In this document: piece after piece, positions 6,003-6,155 of the stretch | How positions within the stretch are numbered: the first letter of the stretch is position 1 | Layout of the letters: each line of letters starts with the position of its first letter | Assembly (NCBI GenBank): GCA_031263265.1 | Contig: JAISGE010000087.1 | Location: 1-6,155 of the forward strand | DNA from: Treponema sp. | GTDB lineage: Bacteria; Spirochaetota; Spirochaetia; Treponematales; Breznakiellaceae | DNA: 6,155 bases | Reading direction: 5' to 3' | Program-made: the position numbers and the translations under genes | The notes under the pieces: model-generated | Told to the model about the DNA's origin: nothing | What the model saw: only the letters and a program-made list of their open reading frames with translations | The model's database searches: none

Positions 6003-6155
6003 TTAAAAACGTATTACTACTCCTAAGGTATTTTGGGTAAAATAACATGATACCTGATTATCAGCATCATTATTGTTGAGTAATTTGCTAAAACTTTTCC
6101 CTACGGTCTTCCCAACCGCATAACCTATTAACGCACCTGCCAACGCTTCAGATGC
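6003..6155 (-). CDS. C-terminal 50 residues of an unrecognised glycine-zipper protein (5' part beyond window)
   Basis: An open frame enters from the window edge and ends with TAA at 6003-6005. The visible end begins ASEALAGALIGYAVGKTVGK and closes with a beta-like, aromatic-ended stretch, LGVVIRF. Glycines at visible residues 7, 11, 15 and 19 form a perfect GxxxGxxxGxxxG pattern on a mostly small and hydrophobic helix, typical of close helix packing in membranes. A polar SKLLNNNDADNQ linker and one cysteine follow. The low-complexity-free amino acid pattern and lack of stops support a real gene, but only 50 codons are seen. It is AT-rich like the next two genes and on the same strand. Function is not known; I do not recognise the family. 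A membrane-associated or outer-membrane protein is possible. Confidence 0.6.
   Translation of the reverse strand, partial: ASEALAGALIGYAVGKTVGKSFSKLLNNNDADNQVSCYFTQNTLGVVIRF

Noticed and set aside
5985..6010. CGTTTTT/AAAAACG inverted repeat just after the partial gene's stop as a terminator
   Set aside because: The stem is almost all A-T with a 12-base loop, so it would be too weak for a rho-independent terminator.

Overview
The window looks like a chromosomal segment of a spirochaete, most probably a Treponema-like bacterium. This rests on the general look of the proteins and the mixed base composition, so it is an inference rather than a search result. Everything I can support as a gene is on the minus strand and is read from high to low coordinates. 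Two zones differ clearly in composition. Positions 1 to about 4100 are core genes of roughly 50% GC (31 of 60 bases in 1321-1380). Positions about 4200-6155 are AT-rich (about 28-40% GC in the lines I counted) and look accessory.

The core zone, in transcription order, holds prfA (4103-2976, peptide chain release factor 1), prmC (2979-2086, the methyltransferase that modifies the release-factor GGQ glutamine) and a RelA/SpoT-family (p)ppGpp synthetase (2012 to beyond position 1, cut by the window edge). prfA and prmC overlap by four bases (ATGA). The rel gene follows after 73 bases with no visible terminator. A good sigma-70-type promoter (TTGTCA, 17 bases, TATTAT) sits just before prfA and probably drives all three genes. 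The Rel protein has an intact synthetase domain, but its hydrolase domain has lost the HD and ED catalytic residues, so it should make but not degrade the alarmone.

The accessory zone holds, in transcription order, the last 50 codons of an unrecognised protein with a perfect GxxxGxxxGxxxG glycine zipper (6155-6003), a short GC-rich non-coding element (about 5801-5992), a class I SAM methyltransferase of unknown substrate (5733-4924), and a LacA/Maa-type hexapeptide-repeat O-acetyltransferase (4821-4213). The GC-rich element is bounded by imperfect direct repeats and carries an 8-bp inverted repeat. It may be a dispersed repeat or an integron attC-like site; with only one copy in the window this cannot be decided. 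The picture fits two or more small acquired genes lodged directly upstream of the prfA promoter.

I saw no rRNA, convincing tRNA, CRISPR array, transposase or strong rho-independent terminator. Open frames on the plus strand opposite rel, prmC and prfA are shadows of these genes.
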